This document shows positions 1 to 11,289 of a DNA stretch of 27,016 nt, one piece after another. The DNA is from Fragilaria crotonensis. Lineage: Eukaryota > Bacillariophyta > Fragilariophyceae > Fragilariales > Fragilariaceae. The notes below the pieces were generated by a model. The model did not search any database and was not told the DNA's origin. It saw nothing but the letters and a program-made list of their open reading frames with translations. The position numbers and the translations under genes are program-made. The stretch lies in the NCBI GenBank assembly GCA_022925895.1, contig JAKSYS010000762.1:1-27016 (forward strand), in the 5' to 3' direction. Position 1 is the first letter of the stretch. Every line of letters starts with the position of its first letter.

Positions 1-2001
<2,001 letters not shown>

Positions 2002-2379
2002 ATGGCACAAGGCCTTGCAAAAATCGGAAAGGCTGCAGCCTCTGCCCCGAATAAGAAGAAATCGGGAGGTGCTGCTCAGAAACGAAAGAACGCCAACGTG
2101 GCCACGAAGGGACGAAAGACATACAACCCCAAGGGTCGCAAGGCGGTGGAACTCCGGGAAAATTTCGAAACCTCCAAGGCGTTGGCGCGCAAAACAGAAG
2201 CATATGTGTCGGCCAAGGCCATTGCTCGTGGAAGCCGTTTCTTTCTTACTGATGTGAAGGAAGTCGGTAAAAACGAATTGAAAACACAGGAAAAATTGAG
2301 AAACAAGCAGGAAGAAAAGGAGAAGAAAATGGATCAAAGGCTGAAGGAGCAGTTACGCAAGCTTGGACGAGAGGTATGA
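2002..2379 (+). CDS. Small basic UPF0390-like protein (Leydig cell tumour 10 kDa homologue type)
   Basis: A 125-residue, very lysine/arginine-rich protein. It opens with MAQG followed by a K-rich low-complexity stretch (residues 5-35), a YNPKGRKA segment near residues 40-48, and an alpha-helical segment whose ARKTEAYVSAKAIA motif (around residues 62-75) resembles the conserved core of the UPF0390/DUF2462 family. The C-terminal 30 residues are highly charged and probably a coiled coil. Known family members are small nuclear/nucleolar basic proteins of poorly defined function. This protein is longer than the usual 90-100 residues because of its C-terminal tail. The start is the first ATG (context acaATGG) and the stop is TGA. 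The sequence at the stop (GAG|GTATGAG) resembles a splice donor, so an additional 3' exon cannot be excluded. The family assignment rests on motif recall only. Confidence 0.6.
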   Translation: MAQGLAKIGKAAASAPNKKKSGGAAQKRKNANVATKGRKTYNPKGRKAVELRENFETSKALARKTEAYVSAKAIARGSRFFLTDVKEVGKNELKTQEKLRNKQEEKEKKMDQRLKEQLRKLGREV

Positions 2380-2749
2380 GTATGGTTGAAGCATGATCTT
2401 ACAACCTCGATGCTACTGTTCCATTCTACTTATTATCCAACTGTTGCATTCTCTTGTCGGTGAGTGTCAGCCTCTCATCTGTTCACCTGAATATGACTGG
2501 CGGATTCAGGTTGACCTGTGAATGCTTCAACAATCCGAAGTTGCTGATGGTGGTTGATCGGTTTCTCCTACGTAGAATCTCCTCTTCTGCCTACTCAATG
2601 GATTCTTCAGTGCTCCTCGAGGCTGCGGATGTCCATCCTAGATATTCAGTAATCTAGTTTTTAGTATCATTGGATTAATTCTTTGCCTCAACCAAATTCA
2701 CTGTCGTCAACTCTGGCACTGATAGCGTAGCTGACAGTGATCATCGTCG
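2380..2749. other. Convergent intergenic spacer
   Basis: This gap lies between the 3' ends of the UPF0390-like gene (+) and the sulfotransferase-like gene (-). It must contain both 3' UTRs. A 67-residue frame at 2454-2657 shows no family features. No terminator-like or RNA element was recognised. Confidence 0.5.
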
Positions 2750-3856
2750 TTATACAACAAGTAGTATGTTATCTTTCTTTAGAATTACACGTTGAATGGA
2801 CTTGACCATCCCGCCGAAGGATTCGGAAAACTCTCTGCCCTGGCAAGAAGAAAACAAAGCCTTCTGAAACAGGATTTGCGGTTGTAACCGAAGTATGGAC
2901 TCGCGGAGACCACAATCATAGAGCGTCATTATCTTTTCCATAGCGTCTAATTGTTGCACAGTCAGATCCAAAGCCCCCCTGTCTCGTTTCTCATTTTTCC
3001 GATAAGGTGTCTCGTTCTTCAGCGACATGATTTGATAGTCGTCGGTACACTTCACGTGCAGCACGTCGCACGCAATGGCTTCGCACATACCGATTGACTG
3101 ACCCCACAAACCACTTAAATCAAGGATAGTTGTAGGCAACCCTTGTGCCAGAAATTTTCGAGCCAGACCGAGTGAGTTCGATTGAAAGAGAAGACTTGAT
3201 TTATGGGGTCGAAGGAGGAAAGCAGAGAGTGATTCATTCAGATAGCCATGTTCATGCCATAATGATTTGAGATGACTAGTTCGTGGTGTTCGATAGCTGA
3301 CCACGACTTGCACATCCGTATAAGTCAACGGTTGGCGTTGATTCCAGGGCAATACGGACAAGACGCCTTCCAAAATATGGTCCCCATCATGCCTGTCACT
3401 GACTATAAAATCCATCGCTTCAGCTCCAATTACGATACTTCGTTCCTCGTTCCAGGCCTTCGTAGTATGCTTTCGATACAGTGCCACAGCTGAGTCTTCC
3501 TCGACAGGGCCTGTACGAAAAATTGTTTCTTTTCGCAGAACAGCCAGCAATGGAGCAAATCTCTTCTCTGGCCCCAATGGCTGTAGCTTCAGTTCGGTCA
3601 TCTCGCTAACGGGTGGTAGCGCCCATAGCCACCGGTCTAGGAGCTGTGCTTTAATGGTCCAGTCCACCAAACACTGCTGAACACCTGTCGTGCCAGTTTT
3701 GTGTGGTCCAGCCAATATCACAACTCTCTGCCTCTGTCGGCGGTTGCTGTCCTCAGAAACGCTTACCGGCACTTGTGTGGTACCAAAAAATGCAACAAAA
3801 GTTCGCCAACTAACGACAAATATGGCCGCTGCGTACACGAGCCTCATTCGCTTCAT
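2750..3856 (-). CDS. Sulfotransferase-like type II membrane protein
   Basis: A 368-residue protein. Residues 5-25 form a hydrophobic N-terminal anchor (MKRMRLVYAAAIFVV...), typical of Golgi type II glycosyl-modifying enzymes. A linker leads to ILAGPHKTGTTGVQ (GPHKTGTT about residues 50-57). This matches the 5'-phosphosulfate-binding P-loop of PAPS-dependent sulfotransferases and is preceded by the expected hydrophobic beta strand. SYRTPRTSHLKSLW (about 187-200) fits the 3'-phosphate-binding motif (RxPR followed by Ser). The inferred role is transfer of sulfate from PAPS to a carbohydrate or other secretory-pathway acceptor; the substrate cannot be told. The same frame is open upstream to an ATG at 4009 (419 residues), which would place the anchor internally, so the start is uncertain. 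The gene has no intron and converges on the gene at 2002-2379. The fold could be wrong, but both cofactor motifs are in the right order and spacing. Confidence 0.72.
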   Translation of the reverse strand: MKRMRLVYAAAIFVVSWRTFVAFFGTTQVPVSVSEDSNRRQRQRVVILAGPHKTGTTGVQQCLVDWTIKAQLLDRWLWALPPVSEMTELKLQPLGPEKRFAPLLAVLRKETIFRTGPVEEDSAVALYRKHTTKAWNEERSIVIGAEAMDFIVSDRHDGDHILEGVLSVLPWNQRQPLTYTDVQVVVSYRTPRTSHLKSLWHEHGYLNESLSAFLLRPHKSSLLFQSNSLGLARKFLAQGLPTTILDLSGLWGQSIGMCEAIACDVLHVKCTDDYQIMSLKNETPYRKNEKRDRGALDLTVQQLDAMEKIMTLYDCGLRESILRLQPQILFQKALFSSCQGREFSESFGGMVKSIQRVILKKDNILLVV

Positions 3857-4280
3857 CGTCACATCGGTTTGATGTGGTAGAGGTAGTGATGATGGACCGA
3901 TGCTAACGGACGAAGAAACTGATTTTCTCAGAACTTCAAGAATTTTTGTAGGAAGTTTTGCGAGAAACCGTGAGTGTTTGCCCAGTGTATGGCGTACAAT
4001 TGCTGGCATACAGTAAAATTGGTATTCAGCACCCAAGGTATATGCATTTTTAGCGATTCCGCCTCAATTTTTCGAAGGTCCATTTTACCACAAAAACAGG
4101 GACATCCGGAATTCCTTCTTAACCCGAAACGATACCCCGTTTTAGAGTTACATGGACTAGATATAATCGGTTATACAACCGTTTGAATAGTAACGTCATT
4201 AAGTATGGCTGGCGTCACTCAATGCATGCGAGCCGGTCAGCCGACAATTTTGATGTCACTCATAAGAAGAAATTGTATCC

Positions 4281-4316
4281 AGGAAAATTCCATGAGAAGA
4301 ATTTGTCAATTTTGTT
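4281..4316 (+). repeat. Dispersed small repeat, copy 1
   Basis: Two blocks lie side by side: an AGGAAAATTCCATGAGAAG-like block (4281-4299) overlapping an AAGAATTTGTCAATTTTGTT block (4297-4316). Both blocks recur at 4616-4662, but in the opposite order and separated. It may be a fragment of an old repetitive element; it has no coding features. Confidence 0.6.
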
Positions 4317-4615
4317 GTTGCAAAAATGGTCTCAAGCACACGGACATTTGTTGTTCACGAAAAGCAACAAGAAACCGAAAACTACCGGTAGCGTGGATGG
4401 AACAGGTACATAACGTTCTACGAAAGCCATTTACCACACATACCATGAATGTACCTTAAGTATGGATAAATCTTTGTTCATTGCGAAGTATGAACATATA
4501 CAGCCATGTGGACAGAACGCAACACAACAGTAAACTGTCGCGTTCACACAAAAATCTTCTCCGAGAAGAAATTCCGGAGAAAGACGTTTCCTGGAAGAAG
4601 AAATAATGGGTTGGT

Positions 4616-4662
4616 AAGAAGAATTTGTCAATTTTGTTTTCTAGGAATTTCCATGAGAAGAA
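4616..4662 (+). repeat. Dispersed small repeat, copy 2 (blocks in swapped order)
   Basis: AAGAAGAATTTGTCAATTTT comes first (from 4616), followed by an AGGAATTTCCATGAGAAGAA block (about 4643-4662). These correspond to the two blocks at 4281-4316 in reversed order. Related GAAGAAAT and TTCCTGGAAG motifs fill 4560-4605, so the repeat probably extends upstream in degenerate form. Confidence 0.55.
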
Positions 4663-5405
4663 TGATTCCTTCTGGCAGGTGTACTCTATGCTCTCTCTAT
4701 GTGTGCGTTTGATTCGCCCTGTTGACAGGCAGATGCTACTGTCTACTGTCCTCACTGCTGGCATCGAACATGAACGTGGTTTTCTCGCCAGAGAATCATC
4801 AGATGAAGACGTCATTTCTACCGTTGCATGCGCCGTAGAAACGATCGATGCTAGTGCGGTGTTGTGTGGTGGTTCCACATGAGGAACATTGCCAAAATTG
4901 TCATCATTGTCGCATTCGGAAGAGCGACGACATAAAATTTTTGGTTCCGATTTGTACAACTTTACCGTATCTGTAGACGTACCCAGTACACAGTACGACC
5001 AGGATGGAACGATTGGAACACATCTGTGTTTCACATCAAGATTCCTATTTTGACTCAGTTGACTTGATGTTTATGTATTTGTGGACTGCTTTTTACGTAA
5101 AGCTGGGGACAAGAATTTCACATGAATGAGAAGTCAAAACTTCTCGTTTTGGTGAATTTTTTCTACGTAACGGTGGCCCTTTATAAATATATAGGAAAAG
5201 CCAGCCTCAAAATCGGCGTGACAAATGTTTTTCAGCGAATCCTATCATTACGCCCTTACCTTACACTCCCTTTTGTCTTTCGTCGTTCCGTTTTGCTCTT
5301 ACCGTCCTTATTCTTATAGAGTAGTCCGACTAACTACTTCGATGTTTGTGTTCTTGTTGCTGTCAGGGATGGTACATAGTGAAGTTGGCTATTCCAGCAC
5401 TATTA

Positions 5406-5445
5406 GGATATCTCAGTGGTTAGGTCGAGAGTTTGATCCCTGGTG
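5406..5445 (+). other. tRNA-like fragment (A-box- and B-box-like segments)
   Basis: GGATATCTCAGTGGTTAGG resembles a tRNA 5' region and D-arm (Pol III A box). It is followed after only a few bases by GAGTTTGATCCCTGG, which resembles a T-arm (B box GGTTCGANTCC with two differences). The anticodon arm is missing, so this is not a functional tRNA. It could be a truncated tRNA pseudogene or the head of a tRNA-derived SINE. No second copy occurs in the window. Confidence 0.35.
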
Positions 5446-6110
5446 AGAAAGAAGCCACCTGAAGACCTTGTACCACTTGCAGTCGATGTGGATGAGCAGA
5501 AGGAGAGAGCTAGAAATCTGGGATTTTAGTCAAGGACTGGAATGTTGTTAAGCTTCTGATTAGATCAGATTTTGTTTTGCTCTTTTTTGACTATTGTATG
5601 TCTTTTCACGATCACTGACATCCATGCATCCACACTTGCTTGGTGCATTTAATGTACATATTGCTGCCCATCAATTGATTCCATTTGGCTCATTCAGCTT
5701 CCAACAAGATTATGCAGGAACATCAAGGTCATCAAGCCCTCCAAATTCTGACTACCACTGTGATGGTATCCATTAGACCATCCGCAGGCAAACCTTATAT
5801 TATAGAGTGCGAAATGGTACTACTACTACAAGTAAAGGAACATGCAAGCATGTGGGGCTGTTGTGGTGCCACTGGGTGAATCATTGATGTACTTGTGTAG
5901 GTAGTAGGTGTGCACAAGGTACATGTAGGAATAGTAGACTAATACTCTACAGTAGAGGTGCGTTGCAGCCGCGGCCAGACGTCAGTGAGTGTGTGACATA
6001 CTCGGAGTACATACATAGAGCGAAAGGAAACATAGTAACATAGACCATTAGACTACTCCGAACTCCGAGTAGGATTTTGTATCTTCTATCTGACTCTCGG
6101 CTTGGAGAAG

Positions 6111-6167
6111 AAAGCTTAACGTCTAGATATTTCGATCTATTTAGAATCTATATCGAAGATAAAAGTA
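6111..6167 (+). repeat. Left terminal inverted repeat of the 6096-7304 element
   Basis: It starts AAAGCTTAACGTCTAGATAT and pairs with 7235-7291 over 57 bp with one mismatch (T at 6151 against G at 7251). Confidence 0.85.
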
Positions 6168-7234
6168 TATACTTTTGTATACATTCATCTTCATTTGTCC
6201 TTCAGCCCCATGGACGTCATCAGCTTTGTTCGTTCACCAATCAGAGTGCTAGTTGAAAGGGGTGTTCGCAAGTGCGCGCTGGCACGGTTGCCAAATTTTG
6301 GTTACACCACATCCGATGATCACATGTGATGAATTGATGAATACCAGGTACCACAACAGTTGAAACATGTTGTGCCTCCAGTGGGTTGTGCTAGCTAGTA
6401 GTCTCCGCGCACGAGGTACAAGTACGATACCCATGTACAACACGAAAGTTCCATCCAAAATCGAGCATCCCCATTTTTCTTGGAGACAAACCTACAACGG
6501 TTTAATACTGAAAGTCTACGAGTTGCTGTTAGCGTTGGTACTACTGGTACATAGGACATCCCCGCGAGTATAAAATTCGAACAACGATAGTTCGGAATTC
6601 ATCGTAGATTCTACGTGCATCCCAGTACTCTGAGTGCTCCAGCGGCACAGTCGAGATTTTATACTGCACACTACAATACTGAAGTGCTCCGCGTACTCGA
6701 TTCCACTACTACAGTGGCGGTATCACGATACCGGTACGCCGGTGAGCTTTGTCATGAGGCCTTCTCAAACAATGCTTTGAAAGTCAATCAAAAACAGACA
6801 TGTTCACTCCTATTGTCTCTACTACTGACTACAATTGGTACATGTGCTAAAGACACAGATTGAGAGTAAAAAGAAGGAGAACTACAGAGATATTACAAGC
6901 AGATTGTCTGCAGTGGAGGGTCCATTGTCCAAGTTTGAATTGTGGAATTTTGTGATGATATTGTGCATTTGGCGTTCCAAATGCATTCAGGTACATCGTC
7001 TACCGTTTCTACTTACCTGCGTAGGTGTATACCAGACCTTCCGTTGGTTTCAACTTCGGATTTGGGCGCGGCTAAAACGAACAAATGATTCAAAAGCACC
7101 AACGTAGAAGTCAAAGTACCCCAAGTATGACATATTTGGACTAATCGATGCACATGGAATGAGATTTTAAGTGAACCGAGGGGTTCGTATCGATGACGTT
7201 CACATGACGTTATAATCATCTGTTCGGGAAGGGT

Positions 7235-7291
7235 TACTTTTATCTTCGATGTAGATTCTAAATAGATCGAAATATCTAGACGTTAAGCTTT
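7235..7291 (-). repeat. Right terminal inverted repeat of the 6096-7304 element
   Basis: This is the reverse complement of 6111-6167 with one mismatch. Pairing stops abruptly at both ends, as expected for a true element terminus rather than chance similarity. Confidence 0.85.
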
Positions 7292-7371
7292 ATCCTCGGC
7301 TTGGGAACACACAACTTAAACCTTTTTACTCAGCCTTCAGCCTGACTTCCTGCCAGCACTTGGATCACACC

Positions 7372-8006
7372 ATGATGATGTCACGACAACAATGTATCCT
7401 CCCCCTCTTGGTGTTTCTTGTGTGTGCACCAGTCGTTGTGACTTCGGCACTCAATATTGTGATTGCCGGAGGCACTGGGCGTTTGGGGCCACGCGTGGCT
7501 GCGCAACTCTCCGACCACCAAGTTACAATCCTCGCGCGCAATGCCTTTTTGGCATCGACGCCGAGTCGAGTCACGGAACAATTTGGTTGGGTGGGGCGCT
7601 CCTTTCTCGACGAATGCCCGCACGTTTCCATTCGAGATTGGGATGGTGGTGACATGACGGATATTGTCGGGTGCGACTTCCTTGGTTGGCAAGAAGATAC
7701 TCTGACCGATGCCGATGTTGTTGTCAACCCAGGAGGATATACGAAGCAGAGAAATGGCAGCTGAGCGTATCGTGCGCGAATCACTACGATTCAACCCGAG
7801 TGTTTCAAATTACTACTGTTTCGCCCAAGGTTGAAGACCTCAAGGCCTTGAGTCCCGGAGCGTTCACTATGAAGGTAAACAGGCTACAATTGTGCGAGGA
7901 CATTGTCGAGAAGAACTGTATCAACTCAAAGTGCCTTCGACTAGAAGCCTTTGATATGGAAGATAGCGTCAAGACAATAGTTGGCGCAATTTTAAGCGGA
8001 AAATAA
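7372..8006 (+). pseudogene. NAD(P)-binding Rossmann (atypical SDR/epimerase-like) gene, frameshifted
   Basis: The first segment (7372-7764) begins with three tandem ATGs, then a clear signal peptide (CILPLLVFLVCAPVVVTSA), then a Rossmann dinucleotide-binding beta strand and loop, LNIVIAGGTGRLGPRVA (GxxGxxG). This suggests an NAD(P)-dependent oxidoreductase or epimerase-like protein entering the secretory pathway or plastid. The frame stops at 7764 after GGYTKQR. The natural continuation (EMAAERIVRESLRFNPSV) is in the +1 frame, and the C-terminal part (SPKVEDLKALSPGAF to ILSGK, ending 8006) is in a third frame. Two single-base indels, near 7750 and near 7800-7815, would account for this, with no GT-AG intron that fits. 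It is therefore either a recent pseudogene or a gene hit by two assembly errors. A transposon-like element ends 68 bp upstream of the start. Confidence 0.6.
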
Positions 8007-8719
8007 CGTGAACGGCGTATGGCATTATGCGTCAAAACGATGACTGGTACGAGTAACGAAATACTCAGACCATCACAGTGCTTGTCGACTTAAGTAGCAA
8101 TCGATCGTGTTCAACTATCAAGAATGTACCTAGTACTTCCAGTCTGCTCGTTGAATAAATGAATACATGCATAGTCAGCGTCCTCGATTATGGTATTATG
8201 GTCCATGATATCTCCGGTCGCCTACACGGTGCGTCGGAGTATCTGCAGGCGGTTCGTACGTACAGTATACTAGGGTATAGGCTGAGCACATAACGACCAG
8301 TCAGACCGTCATCAGACCCTCTCTAAACTTTGGTACAGTAATACAATACGATGGTGATCTACCGGTAGAAGAAAATGGGTACCAGTACAATACTGGAGTA
8401 TTACATCTACAACATCTACCGGGACTGCGAATGGACATTACATACTGGTAACTGGTACAGTACTGCATGTACTTGCTATTTGCTGATTTTTTGCAGCATA
8501 CTGCGAGCGATGAAAATCGAATTGGATGGATAGCAACGCGTTTTCTGATGATGAAAAGAAGGAAGACGACATCCATTTTATATGAACCGAGGCCGAAAGC
8601 AAGATTGGCAACGAGCACTTGCTAGGGCCTGCTACTCCGCGACAAACAAACGAGCTTCAGCAGAGTCACGTCACCCTAGTCCAGTCTGTTGGCATCATTC
8701 CAGTTTGGAGGCGAATATC
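8007..8719. other. Intergenic region
   Basis: It contains GTAC-rich palindromic sequence (8220-8470) and presumably the promoter of the gene at 8720. The frame of that gene is open upstream to an ATG at 8582, but those 46 extra residues are of unlike composition, so the region is treated as non-coding. Confidence 0.5.
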
Positions 8720-11072
8720 ATGGCCGAAGAAATTAGTGAGGAAGAGGCAATGTTTGGGTACCGACGCATTCGTGAAATCGAGGTGCTCCGTGCTGTACAG
8801 AAAATCAAGAATGGGATGCGTGAATTGGAGAAGTGTTGGGACGAAGAAGTTGCAAAGTATGAAGAAACCATAATGGTTCGAACAGATGACGATAAATCAC
8901 GATGTTTGCTACGCCGGAACTACGTAAACGACGCCGGGATAGTTGAGGACACGTCTCTTTTCCCATACCACCCTGCTTGCTATGCCATGCTGGACTGTTA
9001 TGAGACACACAATGATGATTCTGCTAGCAATGGCCTCGATAGCCCGCTTGACTCTTCCGATGAGGGCGATTGGACGAGTATTTCGATCAAAACATCGTTG
9101 CTCAGTCTTTCGGACTTTCCAGAACGTGATGCAGTTCTTCTACGACTGCTGAAACACTCCATGGCAGACTTTCAACGTGACCACAAATTGACAGCAGAAC
9201 TTCTGGAGCATGCGAGAGACTGGAAGTGTTTCCAAGACGTCAATTTCTACAGAGATGTCATCGCTTGTTTCTTATTGGATAGGGTCATCTGCAACGGTCG
9301 CTGCGACGTGAGACGTGGCGTAGACCAATCCGTCGATGATCATTATGACCACAGCTGCAATGATTGGCAACGGATAGAGCTCATTCTCGGTGAGGCACTT
9401 TGTACAGGTCTGGATGAGTTCACCTTGGAGCATGCATACCTGTTGTGCGCCTTTTTCAAGATAACTCTGGATACGGCCAACCCGAGTGCCGGAGAGAAGG
9501 ATGACGAGATAGTTACTAATATTGGGTCGTTGCCATCTAAGTCACGCAAGGCCAAGCTGAAGCAGGCAATCTATCTTTGGAAGATGACGGATTACGACGA
9601 TGACGACAGTGACGACGACTCAGAGGAAAACAGCATCAAAGAAGTCATACCGTATAAGGTCATGAGAGAGTTTGTTGTTGCCCTATCTCGACAAGCTGGG
9701 ATCAATAGGCATCGAAGATTTGAATCGAGCCAAGTTATGAACTCATTTTGCAACTCAATCGGCACCCTTGTATTCATTGGAGAGACATCAGTACGAAGGC
9801 TGCCAGCGAAGTACGATTCTGTCGAGTTCTGCAGCCAGATTGTCGCATCGTTCATTGGGGCGTACGTACACGATTGGGATTATCAAGAAGCTGACAGCCC
9901 ATACTTCATATCGCCGGGTCTTCCCTCTGTCATTTCTCCAGACAGATATGCGAACGCTATCAACTACGCAACAGATAGGTTTTTACTGGCGAGGGAATCG
10001 GAACTTGGCAAGGTGGGAATCGGTGAGAACCGATCAGGCATCTATAGCGGCTACCCTCGTGTTCCAAACGATGTGTTTGACGTTATCAAAAGTTTTTTTG
10101 CTAGAGATCTGGCCTCGGTTGATAGAGCAGGCTGCGGCTATGGCGACTGCTTGGTATGGTTGGGGGGTGAAATAACTGGACACGATCCGTTTTTGTTTTT
10201 CAGTGATACGCATAACTACCCGGTGGGCGACGACGACGACGACGATGACGAGGCATCGCTTGTGTGGGTGTATGACGAGGTAAGGGTACTGTCTCTATCT
10301 CGCATCTCGAAATCCTTTTTTGCATTGTCTGACTCTGCACATAGGATAAAAAACCTGTTTCTTCTGTGCATCTATCGGCGCGTTACGATTTCACGCTACT
10401 CAAGCTTGTTCAGGCCTGGAATGCTCCCTTGAGTCCCGGACGCCACCATTCATTTCAATCTCAATTTCGAGCCGCTGTGCAAACATTGTTCCTTTGCTCG
10501 AATCGTCTTGGTTTGCCTCAAGATATTGCTGGTCACATTGCGAAATTTCTCCCTCGATCATTTTGGCCTGATGAACGAGCGCGATGTTGGTGTGATGATT
10601 GCTCTGTCGACAACTCGGTGTCGCTCATGATGTGGAAGCTCAGTGGAAAGGTGGAAGAGCAAAAACCTAAACTGCAAGTGACGAAATTGTGTGATTGCAA
10701 GGTCGCCATGTACAGAAACAATGAACACAGAAAGAGGGATTCAGGCCAGCACCGCAAATGGTGTCAATCGATACCTTTGTGTATTCCAGGTCCCGCGGAG
10801 GAGAGATTTTGTCAAATCATTGACGCCAAATTAAAAGGAGAAATCGTCACTGGAATTTCTCAAGCAACTCAAGAGATTGAAAGTGAAGTACAGGAGACGA
10901 TGATGATGATGATGATGATGATGACGAAGGTTCCTGGGAAAGCATAGATTCGGAGGATGAAGCCAATGAAGAAACAAAATCTACGACGGAAATGATTTAC
11001 GATTTCTTTAGGAAGAGGTCGTACAGGCATCACGAAACCGAAGAATCTGCGTTCGAGGCCATGTACAGTTAG
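8720..11072 (+). CDS. Large acidic protein of unknown function, two exons, with a frame slip at a poly-Asp tract
   Basis: Not recognised. Exon 1 (8720-10279) starts at ATG in good context (atcATGGcc) and encodes a charged, probably helical N-terminus (EEISEEEAMFGYRRIREIEVLRAV). It has acidic clusters DDDDSDDDSEE (about residue 295) and DDDDDDDDE (about residue 505). A 65-nt intron (10280-10344) is spliced in phase 0. Exon 2 contains a short motif, LGLPQDIAGHIAKFLPRSFW, reminiscent of F-box or SOCS-box-like helices seen at the ends of leucine-rich or ankyrin proteins in protists, then the Cys-containing CWCDDC. At about 10893 the frame must slip by one base. The following poly-Asp tract and acidic C-terminus (EGSWESIDSEDE ... 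FEAMYS, ending 11072) continue naturally in the new frame, whereas the unslipped frame gives poly-Met and stops at 10947. Total about 760 residues. An adaptor or substrate-recognition role is only a guess. Confidence 0.6.
10280..10344 (+). other. Spliceosomal intron in the acidic-protein gene
   Basis: It is 65 nt long, with donor GAG|GTAAGG and acceptor CACATAG|GAT, phase 0. The frame stays open through the intron, but removing it is required to join exon 1 to the long open exon 2 frame. Confidence 0.82.
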
Positions 11073-11289
11073 TGCGTTGTGCCAGGGATTGCTAGTCATT
11101 GAGGTGAATGCACTAAGGATGAAGTCGTCGTGAATGCGAGCACTGCACCGCTACAAAGTGGTACCATCATGTGTGGTTATGCTCTTGTTGTCATAGTTAC
11201 GATCACTTTACGACTAGACAACGGTCCTAGCATGTCCTAATACGATGATAGTTCTGCAGCAGTGCGGTCGTTGACAGCATCACGAAAGC

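Larger units (their letters stand above)
3857..6095. other. Long gene-poor stretch
   Basis: No gene could be supported. Open frames exist (for example minus strand 4456-5034, which has no ATG at its 5' end, and plus strand 5122-5319), but they lack family motifs and have unnatural composition. The stretch holds the 5' flank of the sulfotransferase-like gene, two copies of a rearranged small repeat (around 4281 and 4616) and a tRNA-like fragment (around 5406). Beyond 5880 it becomes rich in GTAC/AGTAC motifs. Confidence 0.55.
6096..7304. mobile_element. Candidate non-autonomous DNA transposon (Mutator-like architecture)
   Basis: Two 57-bp inverted repeats (6111-6167 and 7235-7291) differ at a single position. 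Just outside them the 10-mer CTCGGCTTGG occurs in direct orientation on both sides (6096-6105 and 7295-7304), as expected for a target-site duplication. Long terminal inverted repeats combined with a 9-11 bp duplication are the hallmark of Mutator-like elements. The interior (about 1.07 kb) has no transposase-like frame, so the element would depend on an enzyme encoded elsewhere. The very high identity of the two ends suggests a fairly recent insertion. The right end lies 68 bp before the ATG of the Rossmann-type gene at 7372, so the element may replace or split its promoter. A few bases between the duplication and the inverted repeats do not pair, so the exact termini are uncertain. Confidence 0.68.

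Noticed and set aside
4456-5034. 192-codon open frame on the minus strand
   Set aside because: Its first codon is GTG, not ATG. It runs through the small repeat at 4560-4662 and shows no family motif or membrane pattern.
8582-8719. 46-residue N-terminal extension of the acidic protein from ATG 8582
   Set aside because: Composition differs from the rest of the protein, and the ATG at 8720 is in a better context and opens an even, charged helix.
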